A stretch of DNA of 64,000 nucleotides from assembly GCA_035362335.1 (NCBI GenBank), contig DAOSDL010000016.1, forward strand, positions 29,469 to 93,468, in the 5' to 3' direction. Below the pieces are notes generated by a model that was not told the DNA's origin, did not search any database, and saw only the letters and a list, made by a program, of their open reading frames with translations. Made by a program: the position numbers and the translations under genes. This DNA comes from JAOSJT01 sp035362335 (lineage in GTDB: Bacteria > Bacteroidota > Ignavibacteria > SZUA-365). This document shows positions 35,639 through 44,475 of this stretch, piece after piece (position 1 is the first letter of the stretch; the number at the start of each line of letters is the position of its first letter).

Positions 35639-35857
35639 ATGGAATTAGCTTGGTTAGCAGCCGGTATTGGCGCCGCCATCGTCGTGGTGGGCGCGGGTTT
35701 TGGCATTGGTAAACTTGCCGCCGCGGCAATGGAAGCCATCGGTCGTCAACCGGAAGCCGCCGGCGATCTGCGTGGCGCGATGATCATCATGGCAGCCCTC
35801 ATCGAAGGTATCGCGCTTTTCGCGGTCGTGGTGTGTCTGCTGCTGGCACTGAAATAA
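35639..35857 (+). CDS. atpE: ATP synthase F0 subunit c
   Basis: A 72-aa two-helix proteolipid. The Gly/Ala-rich first helix, the polar loop GRQPEAAG and the ion-binding Glu in MAALIEGIALF (about residue 54) are present. The residue after that Glu is Gly, not the Ser/Thr used by sodium-coupled rings, so proton coupling is the better guess. GGAGGT lies 7 bases before the ATG. Confidence 0.96.
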   Translation: MELAWLAAGIGAAIVVVGAGFGIGKLAAAAMEAIGRQPEAAGDLRGAMIIMAALIEGIALFAVVVCLLLALK

Positions 35858-35905
35858 TCCAATCGTCCCAATTCCGTCGGTCCGAACGAAGTCTCGAGGT
35901 AACGC

Positions 35906-36400
35906 ATGGATAAATTGCTGACGCTTGAACCCGGCATGCTGATCTGGACGTTCATTACGTTCGCCCTGCTGTTGTGGGTGCTCAAGCTGGTCGCCTGGAA
36001 GCCCCTGCTGAGCGCACTGGAGGGTCGCGAGCAACGCATCGCCTCCGATCTGGAAAAGGCCGACGAAGCCCGGCGCGAAGGCGAACGCCTGCTTGCCGAG
36101 CATCGCAAGCTGTTGGAAAATTCCGAACGCGAAGCGCGCCGCATCATCGACGAGGCGAAACACACCGCCGAGACGATGAAACAGGGCATTGTCGACAGTG
36201 CCAACGAGCAGGCCCGGCAGATGACCGCCCAGGCCCGCGCCGAAATCCAGCGTGAAAAAGACACCGCCCTCCTGCAATTACGGGAGGAGGTGGCCGACCT
36301 CGCCGTGCGTGCCGCCGGAAAAATCCTGGGCGAGGAACTCGATGCCAACCGCCATCGCGCCATGGTGGACGAATTCATCAACACCCTTCCCCGGAACTGA
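35906..36400 (+). CDS. atpF: ATP synthase F0 subunit b
   Basis: A 164-aa peripheral stalk subunit. One N-terminal membrane helix (about residues 12-33, MLIWTFITFALLLWVLKLV) is followed by a long charged coiled coil rich in Glu, Arg and Ala. The C-terminal LAVRAAGKILGEEL region contacts delta. One b gene only is present, so a homodimeric stalk is expected. It lies 22 bp before atpH. Confidence 0.95.
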   Translation: MDKLLTLEPGMLIWTFITFALLLWVLKLVAWKPLLSALEGREQRIASDLEKADEARREGERLLAEHRKLLENSEREARRIIDEAKHTAETMKQGIVDSANEQARQMTAQARAEIQREKDTALLQLREEVADLAVRAAGKILGEELDANRHRAMVDEFINTLPRN

Positions 36401-36421
36401 CCGGGGATTGCGGAGAGGACT

Positions 36422-36964
36422 ATGAGCACCCATCGCGTCGCCATACGCTACGCCACCGCCATTCTCGAAGCATTGCCGGAGACTCTGTCGATGGAACAAT
36501 TGCTTTCAGATGTGCGTGATCTGCGTTCGTCCATCCTCGCCTCGCGAGAATTGCGGCTGTTTTTCGAATCGCCCGTCATTTCCCGCGAAAACAAACGTGC
36601 CGGCGTGGATGCGCTGTTCGCCGATAAACTCTCGGACTACACCGTGGGTGTGCTGCGCCTGCTGGTGGAAAAAGGACGCGAGGTGCTGGTTCTCGATATT
36701 CTCGACGCCGTCATCGCCTTGCATCGCGAACGCGAGGGCATCGTGGCGTCGTCGATCAGCAGCGCGGTGGAACTCGACAGCGCGCAACGCACGCGCCTCG
36801 AGGCCATGCTCGCCGAGCGCTCGGGCAAACGTGTGGAAGCCGAGTATCACGTCGATCCCTCGCTCGTTGGCGGTTTGACCGTGCGACTGGGCGACACCGT
36901 CTACGACGGAAGTGTGCGGCGGCAACTGCAACGTCTTCGCACACGCTTCATCACCGGAACCTGA
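36422..36964 (+). CDS. atpH: ATP synthase F1 subunit delta
   Basis: A 180-aa subunit that links the b stalk to the alpha/beta hexamer. The N-terminal helical domain (RVAIRYATAILEAL) and C-terminal ISSAVELDSAQRTRLEAML, VDPSLVGGLTVRLGDTVYD block match the OSCP/delta family. GAGAGGA precedes the ATG. It lies 33 bp before atpA. Confidence 0.95.
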   Translation: MSTHRVAIRYATAILEALPETLSMEQLLSDVRDLRSSILASRELRLFFESPVISRENKRAGVDALFADKLSDYTVGVLRLLVEKGREVLVLDILDAVIALHREREGIVASSISSAVELDSAQRTRLEAMLAERSGKRVEAEYHVDPSLVGGLTVRLGDTVYDGSVRRQLQRLRTRFITGT

Positions 36965-36997
36965 TTTTTCAGACATCCCCAGAAACAGAGAATACAC

Positions 36998-38560
36998 ATG
37001 GCAGAAGTACGACCCGATGAAGTATCGGCCATTCTCCGTAAACAGCTGAGTGGCTTCGACCGGGAAACCGACATCTACGAGGTGGGCACAGTGCTGCAGG
37101 TGGGCGATAACGTCGCACGCGTGTACGGACTGAAGAATTGCCTCGCGGGAGAACTAATCGAATTCCCGAACGACATCTTCGGTATGGCCCTCAACCTCGA
37201 AGAGGACAACGTGGGTTGCGTGCTCTTCGGCGAGGCCACGGGTGTGAGCGAAGGCGATTTGGTAAAACGTACCGGCAAGGTGGCTTCCATGCCCGTTGGC
37301 GAGGCCATGCTGGGTCGCGTGATCGACCCGCTCGGTCGCCCGCTTGATGGTCGCGGCGTCATCCAAACCGAGAAGATCATGCCCATCGAGCGCAAGGCGC
37401 TGGGTGTGCTTCAGCGCCAGCCGGTGAAAGAGCCGTTACAGACCGGTCTCAAAGCCATCGACTCGATGATTCCCATCGGCCGCGGTCAGCGCGAGCTCAT
37501 CATCGGTGACCGCCAGACCGGCAAGACCGCTATCGCGCTCGATACCATCATCAATCAGAAATACACGCATACCGAAGAAGCGAAGCGCCGCGGCGTCAAC
37601 CCGGTGTTCTGCATCTACGTTGCCATTGGCCAGAAGGCCAGTACGGTGGCCAACGTGCATGCGAAACTCGAAGAAATGGGCGCCATGCCGTACACGACCA
37701 TCGTGATGGCCGATGCCAACAGCCCCGCTCCGCTGCAGTACATCGCACCGTACTCGGGTGCCACGCTGGGCGAGTTTTTCCGCGACAGCGGCCGTCACGC
37801 GCTGGTGATTTACGACGATCTGTCGAAACAAGCCGTGGCCTATCGCCAGCTCTCACTGCTGCTGCGTCGTCCCCCGGGCCGCGAAGCCTACCCGGGCGAT
37901 GTGTTCTATCTGCATTCGCGCTTGCTCGAACGCGCCTCCAAGCTCAGCGACGAACTCGGCGGCGGCAGTCTCACCGCATTGCCGATTATCGAAACGCAGG
38001 CGGGTGACGTGTCGGCCTACATCCCGACCAATGTGATCTCCATCACCGACGGACAGATTTATCTCGAAAGCAGTCTTTTCAACGCCGGGCAGCGCCCCGC
38101 TGTGAACGTGGGTATCTCCGTGTCCCGCGTGGGTGGCAATGCGCAGATCAAGGCCATGAAGCAAATCGCCGGTTCGCTGCGCCTCGATCTCGCGCAGTAC
38201 CGCGAACTCGAGGCCTTCGCGAAATTCGGTTCCGATCTTGACAAGAGCACGCAGAATCTGCTGCGCCGCGGCTCGCACATGCTCGAATTGCTCAAGCAGG
38301 TGCAGTACGTTCCCATGAACGTGGAAGAGCAGGTCGCCAGCATTTTCGCGGGTATCAATGGCTTTGTCGACGAAATTCCCCTCGACCAGGTCGGCCGCTT
38401 CGAGGTCGAATATCTCGAGCATCTGCGCATGAGGCATCCCGAGGTGCTCAACGAAATCGCCGATGAAAAGAAACTGTCCGACGAGTTGCAGGCGAAAATG
38501 AAGGGCATTCTCAAGGACTTCACCGCTTCGTTCATGCTGTCGCTCAATAAAAACAGCTAA
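36998..38560 (+). CDS. atpA: ATP synthase F1 subunit alpha
   Basis: A 520-aa non-catalytic nucleotide-binding subunit. The Walker A motif GDRQTGKTA is at about residue 169, the alpha/beta signature region PAVNVGISVSRVGG is at about 367, and the catalytic-interface Arg lies in that stretch. Length is as expected (about 500-520). The atpG start is 3 bp downstream. The beta subunit gene is not in this window. Confidence 0.97.
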   Translation: MAEVRPDEVSAILRKQLSGFDRETDIYEVGTVLQVGDNVARVYGLKNCLAGELIEFPNDIFGMALNLEEDNVGCVLFGEATGVSEGDLVKRTGKVASMPVGEAMLGRVIDPLGRPLDGRGVIQTEKIMPIERKALGVLQRQPVKEPLQTGLKAIDSMIPIGRGQRELIIGDRQTGKTAIALDTIINQKYTHTEEAKRRGVNPVFCIYVAIGQKASTVANVHAKLEEMGAMPYTTIVMADANSPAPLQYIAPYSGATLGEFFRDSGRHALVIYDDLSKQAVAYRQLSLLLRRPPGREAYPGDVFYLHSRLLERASKLSDELGGGSLTALPIIETQAGDVSAYIPTNVISITDGQIYLESSLFNAGQRPAVNVGISVSRVGGNAQIKAMKQIAGSLRLDLAQYRELEAFAKFGSDLDKSTQNLLRRGSHMLELLKQVQYVPMNVEEQVASIFAGINGFVDEIPLDQVGRFEVEYLEHLRMRHPEVLNEIADEKKLSDELQAKMKGILKDFTASFMLSLNKNS

Positions 38561-38563
38561 TCC

Positions 38564-39454
38564 ATGGCCAACCTTCGCGAAATACGCACACGCATCGCGG
38601 GCGTCCGCAGCACCAGCAAGATCACGCAGGCGATGAAGCTGGTGGCTGCCGCGAAGCTGCGCCGCGCGCAGGACGCTATCGTCTCCGCACGTCCCTACGC
38701 CTACAGCTACCGCGATCTCATCGCGCATCTGCTGTCGAAAGTGGATCGCTCGACCTTGCCCGTCACCGCCGAGCGCGAAACAGTCGAGTCCGTGCTCGTC
38801 GTGGTCATCACGGCCGACCGCGGTCTCTGCGGCGCCTTCAACACCAACATCATCCGCCACGCCACGCAACGCATCCACGGGCAGTGGGGCCAGCAGCATG
38901 CGCGCGGCGGTGTGAAGCTGTTGTGCATCGGTCGGCGCGGCTTCTCGCATTTCGCCAAGCGCGGGTATACCATTCTCGACAAGCATGTCGGCCTGGTGAA
39001 TTCCGCCGAGATTCATGACGCGCGCGCAATCATGAGCGATGTGTTGCAGCGCTATCTCAACGGTGAATTCGATGTGATCGAAGTGGTGTACAACGAATTC
39101 AAATCCGTGATTCAGCAGCGCGTGCGCGACGAGCAACTGCTGCCACTGCCGCAGGAAGAGGAAGAGGGATCGAGCAAGTACCGCCAGTTCGTGGATTACA
39201 TCTACGAACCGTCGGAACTCGAACTCATGGAACAGCTCATTCCTCAGCATCTGAATTTCCAGCTCTTCCGCACCTTGCTGGAGAGCAATGCCTCGGAGCA
39301 GGGCGCCCGCATGACCGCCATGGATTCAGCCACTTCCAATGCCAAGGAGCTGATCAATACCCTCGAACTCAACTACAACCGTGCGCGTCAGGCCAGCATT
39401 ACCACCGAGATTCTCGAAATCGTGAGCGGTGCGAATGCGTTGAAGGGTCAGTGA
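38564..39454 (+). CDS. atpG: ATP synthase F1 subunit gamma
   Basis: A 296-aa central-stalk subunit. The N-terminal helix (REIRTRIAGVRSTSKITQAM) and the C-terminal helix (MTAMDSATSNAKELINTLEL, ending in the ITTEILEIVSGANAL stretch) are both diagnostic. It is the last gene before a strong terminator, so beta and epsilon must be encoded elsewhere. Confidence 0.96.
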   Translation: MANLREIRTRIAGVRSTSKITQAMKLVAAAKLRRAQDAIVSARPYAYSYRDLIAHLLSKVDRSTLPVTAERETVESVLVVVITADRGLCGAFNTNIIRHATQRIHGQWGQQHARGGVKLLCIGRRGFSHFAKRGYTILDKHVGLVNSAEIHDARAIMSDVLQRYLNGEFDVIEVVYNEFKSVIQQRVRDEQLLPLPQEEEEGSSKYRQFVDYIYEPSELELMEQLIPQHLNFQLFRTLLESNASEQGARMTAMDSATSNAKELINTLELNYNRARQASITTEILEIVSGANALKGQ

Positions 39455-39485
39455 TTTCTCACATTCCAGTGTTCTCTTGAATACG

Positions 39486-39516
39486 CGGGGCCTCGATCTG
39501 GGGCCCCGTTTTTTTT
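39486..39516 (+). terminator. Terminator of the ATP synthase operon
   Basis: CGGGGCC and GGCCCCG pair around an 8-base loop, followed by a run of eight or more Ts, about 30 bp after the atpG stop. Confidence 0.9.
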
Positions 39517-39626
39517 CAGGACAAGCCCATGCTCCCGTTGCTATCGTGCATCGCTCAATCCTCATGCCGCATCCAATGGTGGATGGCAGGAACACTCACC
39601 ACATGCGGGACAATTCCATGTCGACT

Positions 39627-39758
39627 CCACAGTCTTTCATGTTCCTTCGACACACCCGGGAGAATGAAAATGGTGCAAGTGCCTCGATATCTGTCGGAGC
39701 GGATCAGCAGGGTTTCAAAACCACAGATTGCACAGATTTCACACAGATTAGCACAGAT
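39627..39758. repeat. Dispersed intergenic repeat, copy 2
   Basis: About 132 bp, colinear with 7583-7710 and in the same orientation. It ends in spaced CACAGATT words. A few substitutions and a 4-bp insertion separate the copies. Confidence 0.85.
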
Positions 39759-39878
39759 GGATCGTGGAAGTCGGCGAGGTGCCGAGCGAATCGTCGCAGA
39801 AGCGACGAAGCGAAGCAGTAAGCCGACGACCCGGTCATCACCGGCCTTTCTCACCTGTTTTCCAAAGCACCCATCGCT

Positions 39879-40032
39879 CTTCACGATTCACGCTTCACGC
39901 TCCACGCTCCACGCTTCACGCTTCACGCTTCACGCTTCACGCTTCACGCCCCACGCTTCACGATTCACGCTTCACGCTTCACGCTTCACGCTTCACGATT
40001 CACGCTTCACGATTCACGATTCACGATCCACC
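39879..40032. repeat. Heptamer microsatellite, 21 units of CTTCACG type
   Basis: 147 bp (39879-40025) in 21 exact 7-bp units: mostly CTTCACG, with ATTCACG, CTCCACG and one CCCCACG, then one degraded unit. There are no spacers. It lies about 100 bp upstream of glnS. Confidence 0.92.
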
Positions 40033-40134
40033 TTCCCCCCGCGCTCTCGCGAAAAAATGTTATCTTAGATGTTTGAAAGAATCGCGCCGTGCATGTCATG
40101 GCGCTTCCAATTCACTGCAGAAGCGGATCCAGGT

Positions 40135-41826
40135 ATGTCACAACAGGAAGCACCCGTCCAGAGCAATTTCATCAAACAGATCATCAACGAACACGAGAAG
40201 AGCGGGCGCTTCGCTGCGCGCGTGCATACACGTTTTCCACCGGAGCCCAACGGCTATTTGCATATCGGACATGCCAAGTCCATTTGCCTCAACTTCGGTA
40301 TCGCGAAGGAGTACGGCGGGCTGTGTAATCTGCGTTTCGACGACACCAACCCGGTGAAAGAGGATACCGAGTATGTGGAGTCCATCAAGGAGGACATCCG
40401 CTGGTTGGGCTTCGATTGGGAGGACCGCGAATACTACGCGTCGGATTATTTCGAGACGCTGTACGGCTATGCCGAGCAGCTTATTCTCAATGGGGTTGCC
40501 TTCGTCTGCGACCTCAGCGCCGAAGAAATCCGCCAGCATCGCGGCACGCTCACCGAGCCCGGGAAGAACAGCCCGTATCGCGACCGGAGCATCGAAGAGA
40601 ATCTCGATCTCTTCCGTCGCATGCGTGCCGGAGAATTCGTCGACGGATCGCGCACGCTGCGCGCGAAAATCGACATGGCCTCGCCCAACCTCAACATGCG
40701 CGATCCTGTGATGTATCGCATCCTGCGCGCCGAGCATCACCGCACCGGCAACGATTGGTGCATTTACCCGACCTACGATTGGGCGCATGGCCAAAGCGAT
40801 TCCATCGAAGGCATCACCCATTCCATCTGTACGCTGGAGTTCGAGGACCATCGTCCGCTGTACGATTGGTTCATTGATCAACTCGGCATCCATCACCCGC
40901 AACAGATTGAATTTGCCCGGCTCAATCTCACGTACACGGTGATGAGCAAGCGCAAATTGCTGCGCCTGGTGCAGGAGGGCATTGTGGACGGTTGGGATGA
41001 TCCGCGCATGCCGACGATTTCCGGATTGCGCCGCCGCGGCTTCACGCCTGCATCGTTGCGCGATTTCGCGGATCGCATCGGAGTGGCGAAAAAGGAAAGC
41101 ACCATCGACGTGGCCTTGCTTGAACATTGCCTGCGCGAGGATCTGAACAAACACGCCGCCCGCGTCATGGCCGTGCTCAATCCGCTGAAAGTTGTGCTCA
41201 CGAATTATCCCGAGGACGCGGTCGAGCATCTCGAGGCCGTCAACAATCCCGAGGATCCCGCGCACGGCACGCGCGATGTGCCGTTCTCGCGCGAATTGTA
41301 CATCGAGCGGGACGATTTCATGGAGGATCCGCCGAAGAAATTCTTCCGTCTCTCACCGGGCAACGAAGTGCGCCTGCGCTACGCCTACATCATTCGTTGC
41401 GACGAAGTTATCAAGGACGACGCTGGCAACGTGGTGGAACTGCGCTGCTCCTACGATCCGGAAACGAAGAGCGGCTCGGCTCAGGCACAGCGGAAGGTGA
41501 AGGGCACGATTCATTGGGTGTCGGCCCGTCACGCTGCGGAAGTGGATGTGCATATCTACGAACCGTTGTTCCCGGTGGAGAATCCAGACGACGTGGCCGA
41601 AGGACAGGATTTTCTCGCCAATCTCGATCGCGATTCCCACCGCGTGGTGAAGGCGCTGGTCGAGCCCAGTCTGCGTGAAGCCACCGTGGGCGAACGCTTT
41701 CAATTCGAACGCGTCGGCTATTTCTGTGTGGACAGCAAGCATTCGTCGCCGGGTGCGCCGGTGTTCAATCGCACCGTGACGCTGCGCGACACCTGGGCGA
41801 AGATCGCGCAGGGAGGGGGCGCATAA
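40135..41826 (+). CDS. glnS: Glutaminyl-tRNA synthetase
   Basis: A 563-aa class I synthetase that charges tRNA(Gln) directly. The frame opens 22 codons earlier, but the ATG at 40135 with AGGT upstream begins typical GlnRS sequence (FIKQIINEHEKSGRF). The HIGH motif is PPEPNGYLHIGHAKS (about residue 33) and the KMSKS-like motif is VMSKRKL (about 268). The C-terminal anticodon-binding domain is present. The heptamer repeat lies in its leader region. Confidence 0.96.
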   Translation: MSQQEAPVQSNFIKQIINEHEKSGRFAARVHTRFPPEPNGYLHIGHAKSICLNFGIAKEYGGLCNLRFDDTNPVKEDTEYVESIKEDIRWLGFDWEDREYYASDYFETLYGYAEQLILNGVAFVCDLSAEEIRQHRGTLTEPGKNSPYRDRSIEENLDLFRRMRAGEFVDGSRTLRAKIDMASPNLNMRDPVMYRILRAEHHRTGNDWCIYPTYDWAHGQSDSIEGITHSICTLEFEDHRPLYDWFIDQLGIHHPQQIEFARLNLTYTVMSKRKLLRLVQEGIVDGWDDPRMPTISGLRRRGFTPASLRDFADRIGVAKKESTIDVALLEHCLREDLNKHAARVMAVLNPLKVVLTNYPEDAVEHLEAVNNPEDPAHGTRDVPFSRELYIERDDFMEDPPKKFFRLSPGNEVRLRYAYIIRCDEVIKDDAGNVVELRCSYDPETKSGSAQAQRKVKGTIHWVSARHAAEVDVHIYEPLFPVENPDDVAEGQDFLANLDRDSHRVVKALVEPSLREATVGERFQFERVGYFCVDSKHSSPGAPVFNRTVTLRDTWAKIAQGGGA

Positions 41827-41882
41827 TGCTCTGCGCAAGGACGCGGCGCATAGTAGCACATCGATAATCGAGGACCACGACC

Positions 41883-42869
41883 ATGATTGTATCCGTCACC
41901 GGCGGCACTGGCTTCATCGGTAGTCAGCTCATCGACACGTTGCTTGCACAGGGGCATGAAGTGCGCGCCCTTGTTCGCCGCAGCAGCAACCTTCGCTGGC
42001 TGGAAGGAAAAAACGTTCGACTTGTCCATGGCGATGTGCGCGATGCGGCGTCGCTCGACGCGTTTCTTGAAAACGCGGACATCATTTACCACATCGCGGG
42101 CGTGGTGAAAGCCCGCGACGAGAAAGGCTATGTCGAAGGCAATGTGGACGCGACGCGCAACATGCTGGACAGCGCTCTGCGCGTTGCACCGCGGTTGCGA
42201 CGCTTTCTCTATGTCAGCAGTCAGACGGCGGCCGGTCCGGCGCACGCACTCGATCGCCCGACGCGCGAAAGCGACACGCCCGCACCCATCACCACCTACG
42301 GCCGCAGTAAATGGGCCGCGGAACAGCTCGTACACGGTTACCGCGACAAGTTGCCTTGGACCATCGTGCGTCCACCTGCCGTGTACGGACCACGCGACAC
42401 GGAAATTTTCATTTACTTCCAGGCCATCTCCCGCGGCCTGAATTCCATGATCGGCTTCGATGACAAGCGGCTCAGTCTCATCCATTCGGCCGATCTCGTG
42501 CAGGGCATTCAATTAGCGGCCGAGAGCGAGCGCAGTGTGGGCGAAACGTATTTCATCTCCAGTGAGGAGTTTTACTCCTGGCCGCAGGTGGGGCGCATCT
42601 CCGCGGCTGCTCTCCGCAAGCGGGTGCTGACGCTGCGTCTTCCGCACGCCCTTGTGTACGGCGTCGCCGCCGTGGCGCAGGGAGTAGCCGCATTGAGCAA
42701 ACAAGCCGCCACGCTCAATCTCGAGAAGGCGCGCGACATCACCCAGCGCTATTGGATTTGCGATGTGAGCAAGGCCCGCGAACAGCTCGGGTATCGTCAG
42801 CGAATGTCCATTGAGCAGGGAGTGCACGACACCATCGCCTGGTACCGCGAACAGGGCTGGCTGAAATAG
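41883..42869 (+). CDS. NAD-dependent epimerase/dehydratase (extended SDR)
   Basis: A 328-aa Rossmann-fold protein. The cofactor motif VTGGTGFIGSQL is at residue 5, and the catalytic tyrosine and lysine are in YGRSK at about residue 139. HGDVRD and YVSSQTAAGP are conserved positions of the extended SDR family. Substrates in this family are usually nucleotide sugars or sterol-like molecules; none can be named here. It is 56 bp after glnS and is followed by a terminator. Confidence 0.85.
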   Translation: MIVSVTGGTGFIGSQLIDTLLAQGHEVRALVRRSSNLRWLEGKNVRLVHGDVRDAASLDAFLENADIIYHIAGVVKARDEKGYVEGNVDATRNMLDSALRVAPRLRRFLYVSSQTAAGPAHALDRPTRESDTPAPITTYGRSKWAAEQLVHGYRDKLPWTIVRPPAVYGPRDTEIFIYFQAISRGLNSMIGFDDKRLSLIHSADLVQGIQLAAESERSVGETYFISSEEFYSWPQVGRISAAALRKRVLTLRLPHALVYGVAAVAQGVAALSKQAATLNLEKARDITQRYWICDVSKAREQLGYRQRMSIEQGVHDTIAWYREQGWLK

Positions 42870-42911
42870 GAGCGTTCACCACTGTCCGCGTGCGGACAGG
42901 GTGAAAACGAT

Positions 42912-42955
42912 TCGGCGGCGGAGGACTCAAGGTCTTCCGCCGCCGCTGTGTTGTT
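42912..42955. terminator. Bidirectional terminator between convergent genes
   Basis: CGGCGGCGGAGGAC and GTCTTCCGCCGCCG form a 14-bp stem with one wobble pair. It separates the SDR gene (plus) from nadD (minus). T-rich sequence follows on the plus side. Confidence 0.75.
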
Positions 42956-42987
42956 TGCTTCGCGAATGCTGGAGCGGTACACGCAGC

Positions 42988-43566
42988 TCAGCGGTACAGG
43001 CCCTGCGCTTCGATGAAAATCTTCACCGCCCATGGGACGTGGTATTGTATCGAAGCGCCTGCGCGCACGCGAGCGCGTATGGCCGAGGAGGATATGTCGA
43101 GCAAAGGCATGGTAAAGGGCAGGGCGGCGTGAGTGAATTCATGCGTGGCATCGGCGATCGAGCTTCCGGGCCGCTCGGCCACGCACAATCGTGCCATCGC
43201 GAGTATGTCCTCGGGCTGCTTCCAGAGATGGAACTCCCGAAAGGTGTCGGCGCCCATGATCAAATGCAGCGTCGCATCCGGATGCTGTTGCTGCAGATAG
43301 CGCAAGGTGTCCACTGTGTACGATACCCCGGGATGCATCGCCTCCCAGTATTCGCCTTGAAGACGCGGATTATCCGAAATCGCGAGCGCGACCATTTCAC
43401 TGCGCAACTCGGCCGACACCTGCGTTTCACCTTCCTTGAACGGGGAAACAAAGGTGGGCACGAGCAGCACCGTGTCAAGTCCGAAGCTTTCGAGAGCACA
43501 CTGTGCCAGTATCAGATGGCCGATATGCGGTGGATTGAAACTGCCGCCGAAAACACCAATGTTCAT
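42988..43566 (-). CDS. nadD: Nicotinate-nucleotide adenylyltransferase
   Basis: A 192-aa enzyme of NAD synthesis that converts nicotinate mononucleotide and ATP to deamido-NAD. The frame is open 20 codons further, but the conserved start is MNIGVFGGSFNPPHIGH, which carries the (T/H)xGH nucleotide-binding motif. MGADTFREFHLWKQ and ISSSAIR are also conserved. It is the last gene of an operon with the glycosyltransferase (10-bp gap) and gltX. Confidence 0.95.
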   Translation of the reverse strand: MNIGVFGGSFNPPHIGHLILAQCALESFGLDTVLLVPTFVSPFKEGETQVSAELRSEMVALAISDNPRLQGEYWEAMHPGVSYTVDTLRYLQQQHPDATLHLIMGADTFREFHLWKQPEDILAMARLCVAERPGSSIADATHEFTHAALPFTMPLLDISSSAIRARVRAGASIQYHVPWAVKIFIEAQGLYR

Positions 43567-43576
43567 TGCCGCATCC

Positions 43577-44470
43577 TCATGATCGGTGGAGTAGGTCGCG
43601 CCGCGTGGCGCGGAATATGTCGCCAAGCAGCGCGCGAGAGCTGTCGCCGCCGCGCAGCGCCGTTCCGGCGAATTTGGCGAACAGATACAACTTCAGCAAC
43701 AGGAACTGCGGCATCGAACGCCATCGTGCGTAATATCGGAGCTGCTCGATGCGGTAGCCTCGCACGATGCGCGGATTGCTCCCGGGAGCGGAGCCCCCGC
43801 CGACATGGGTCAGGCAGGCGGCGGGTTCGTACAGCACCGTGTACCCCGCGTGCCACAGGCGCGTGCAGAGATCGACATCTTCGAAATAGAAAAAGTACCG
43901 TTCGTCGAAACCCTCGATCGCTTCCCACGCGCCGCGGGGCAGTAGCATTGCGGCGCCGGTAATCCAGTCCACCGGCTGCGCCGTGGCCCGCTCCCTGTCG
44001 CGCACCGCCTCACCGCGTCGACTGCGCCGCTGCCGGCCGCGCTCGCGGAATTCGCTCCATAGCGAGGGCGCATCACCCCAGGACAACTGGAAACGCCCGT
44101 CGGGAAACTCCAATCGCGGACCGATCGCTCCGATACGCTCGTCCGCCTCGAGCCGCGAGAGCAGGGGAGCGACAATATCCCCGCGTGCCTCGATGTCGTT
44201 GTTGAGAATGAAGAGAAACCGTCCCCGTGCCTCGCGCGCTCCGGCATTGCAGGCCGCACCATAGCCGCAGTTGCTCTCCAGGAGCAGGACACGCGGCGAC
44301 GCGATCCGCTCGTCCATCGTGAACGGCGTGTGCGATGCGTTGTCCACCACCAGCACTTCGGTGGTGTAGGCGCATCCATGTCCATGCGCGGCGAACAGCG
44401 ACGTCACCGCGAGGCGCGTGGGCTCCGCGTCGCCAAAGTGGATGACGATGAAGGAAACGTCAACACCCAT
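43577..44470 (-). CDS. Family 2 glycosyltransferase
   Basis: A 297-aa GT-A enzyme. The nucleotide-sugar region (VLVVDNASHTP) and the metal-binding triad ILNNDIEARGD are in the first 100 residues; ITGAAMLLPR and FDERYFFYFEDVDLC follow, as in rhamnosyltransferases. A C-terminal hydrophobic region (FLLLKLYLFAKFAGTAL) suggests membrane attachment. It sits between gltX (5-bp gap) and nadD. The acceptor is unknown; cell-surface polysaccharide is likely. Confidence 0.88.
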   Translation of the reverse strand: MGVDVSFIVIHFGDAEPTRLAVTSLFAAHGHGCAYTTEVLVVDNASHTPFTMDERIASPRVLLLESNCGYGAACNAGAREARGRFLFILNNDIEARGDIVAPLLSRLEADERIGAIGPRLEFPDGRFQLSWGDAPSLWSEFRERGRQRRSRRGEAVRDRERATAQPVDWITGAAMLLPRGAWEAIEGFDERYFFYFEDVDLCTRLWHAGYTVLYEPAACLTHVGGGSAPGSNPRIVRGYRIEQLRYYARWRSMPQFLLLKLYLFAKFAGTALRGGDSSRALLGDIFRATRRDLLHRS

Positions 44471-44475
44471 CGCTT

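Larger units (their letters stand above)
39455..40134. other. 680-bp intergenic region between atpG and glnS
   Basis: Contains the operon terminator, the second copy of the dispersed repeat and a heptamer microsatellite. No gene is supported; the open frames that cross it are created by the repeats. Confidence 0.6.

Noticed and set aside
39879..40032. CRISPR-like array near glnS
   Set aside because: The 7-bp units are contiguous, without spacers, and no cas genes are present.
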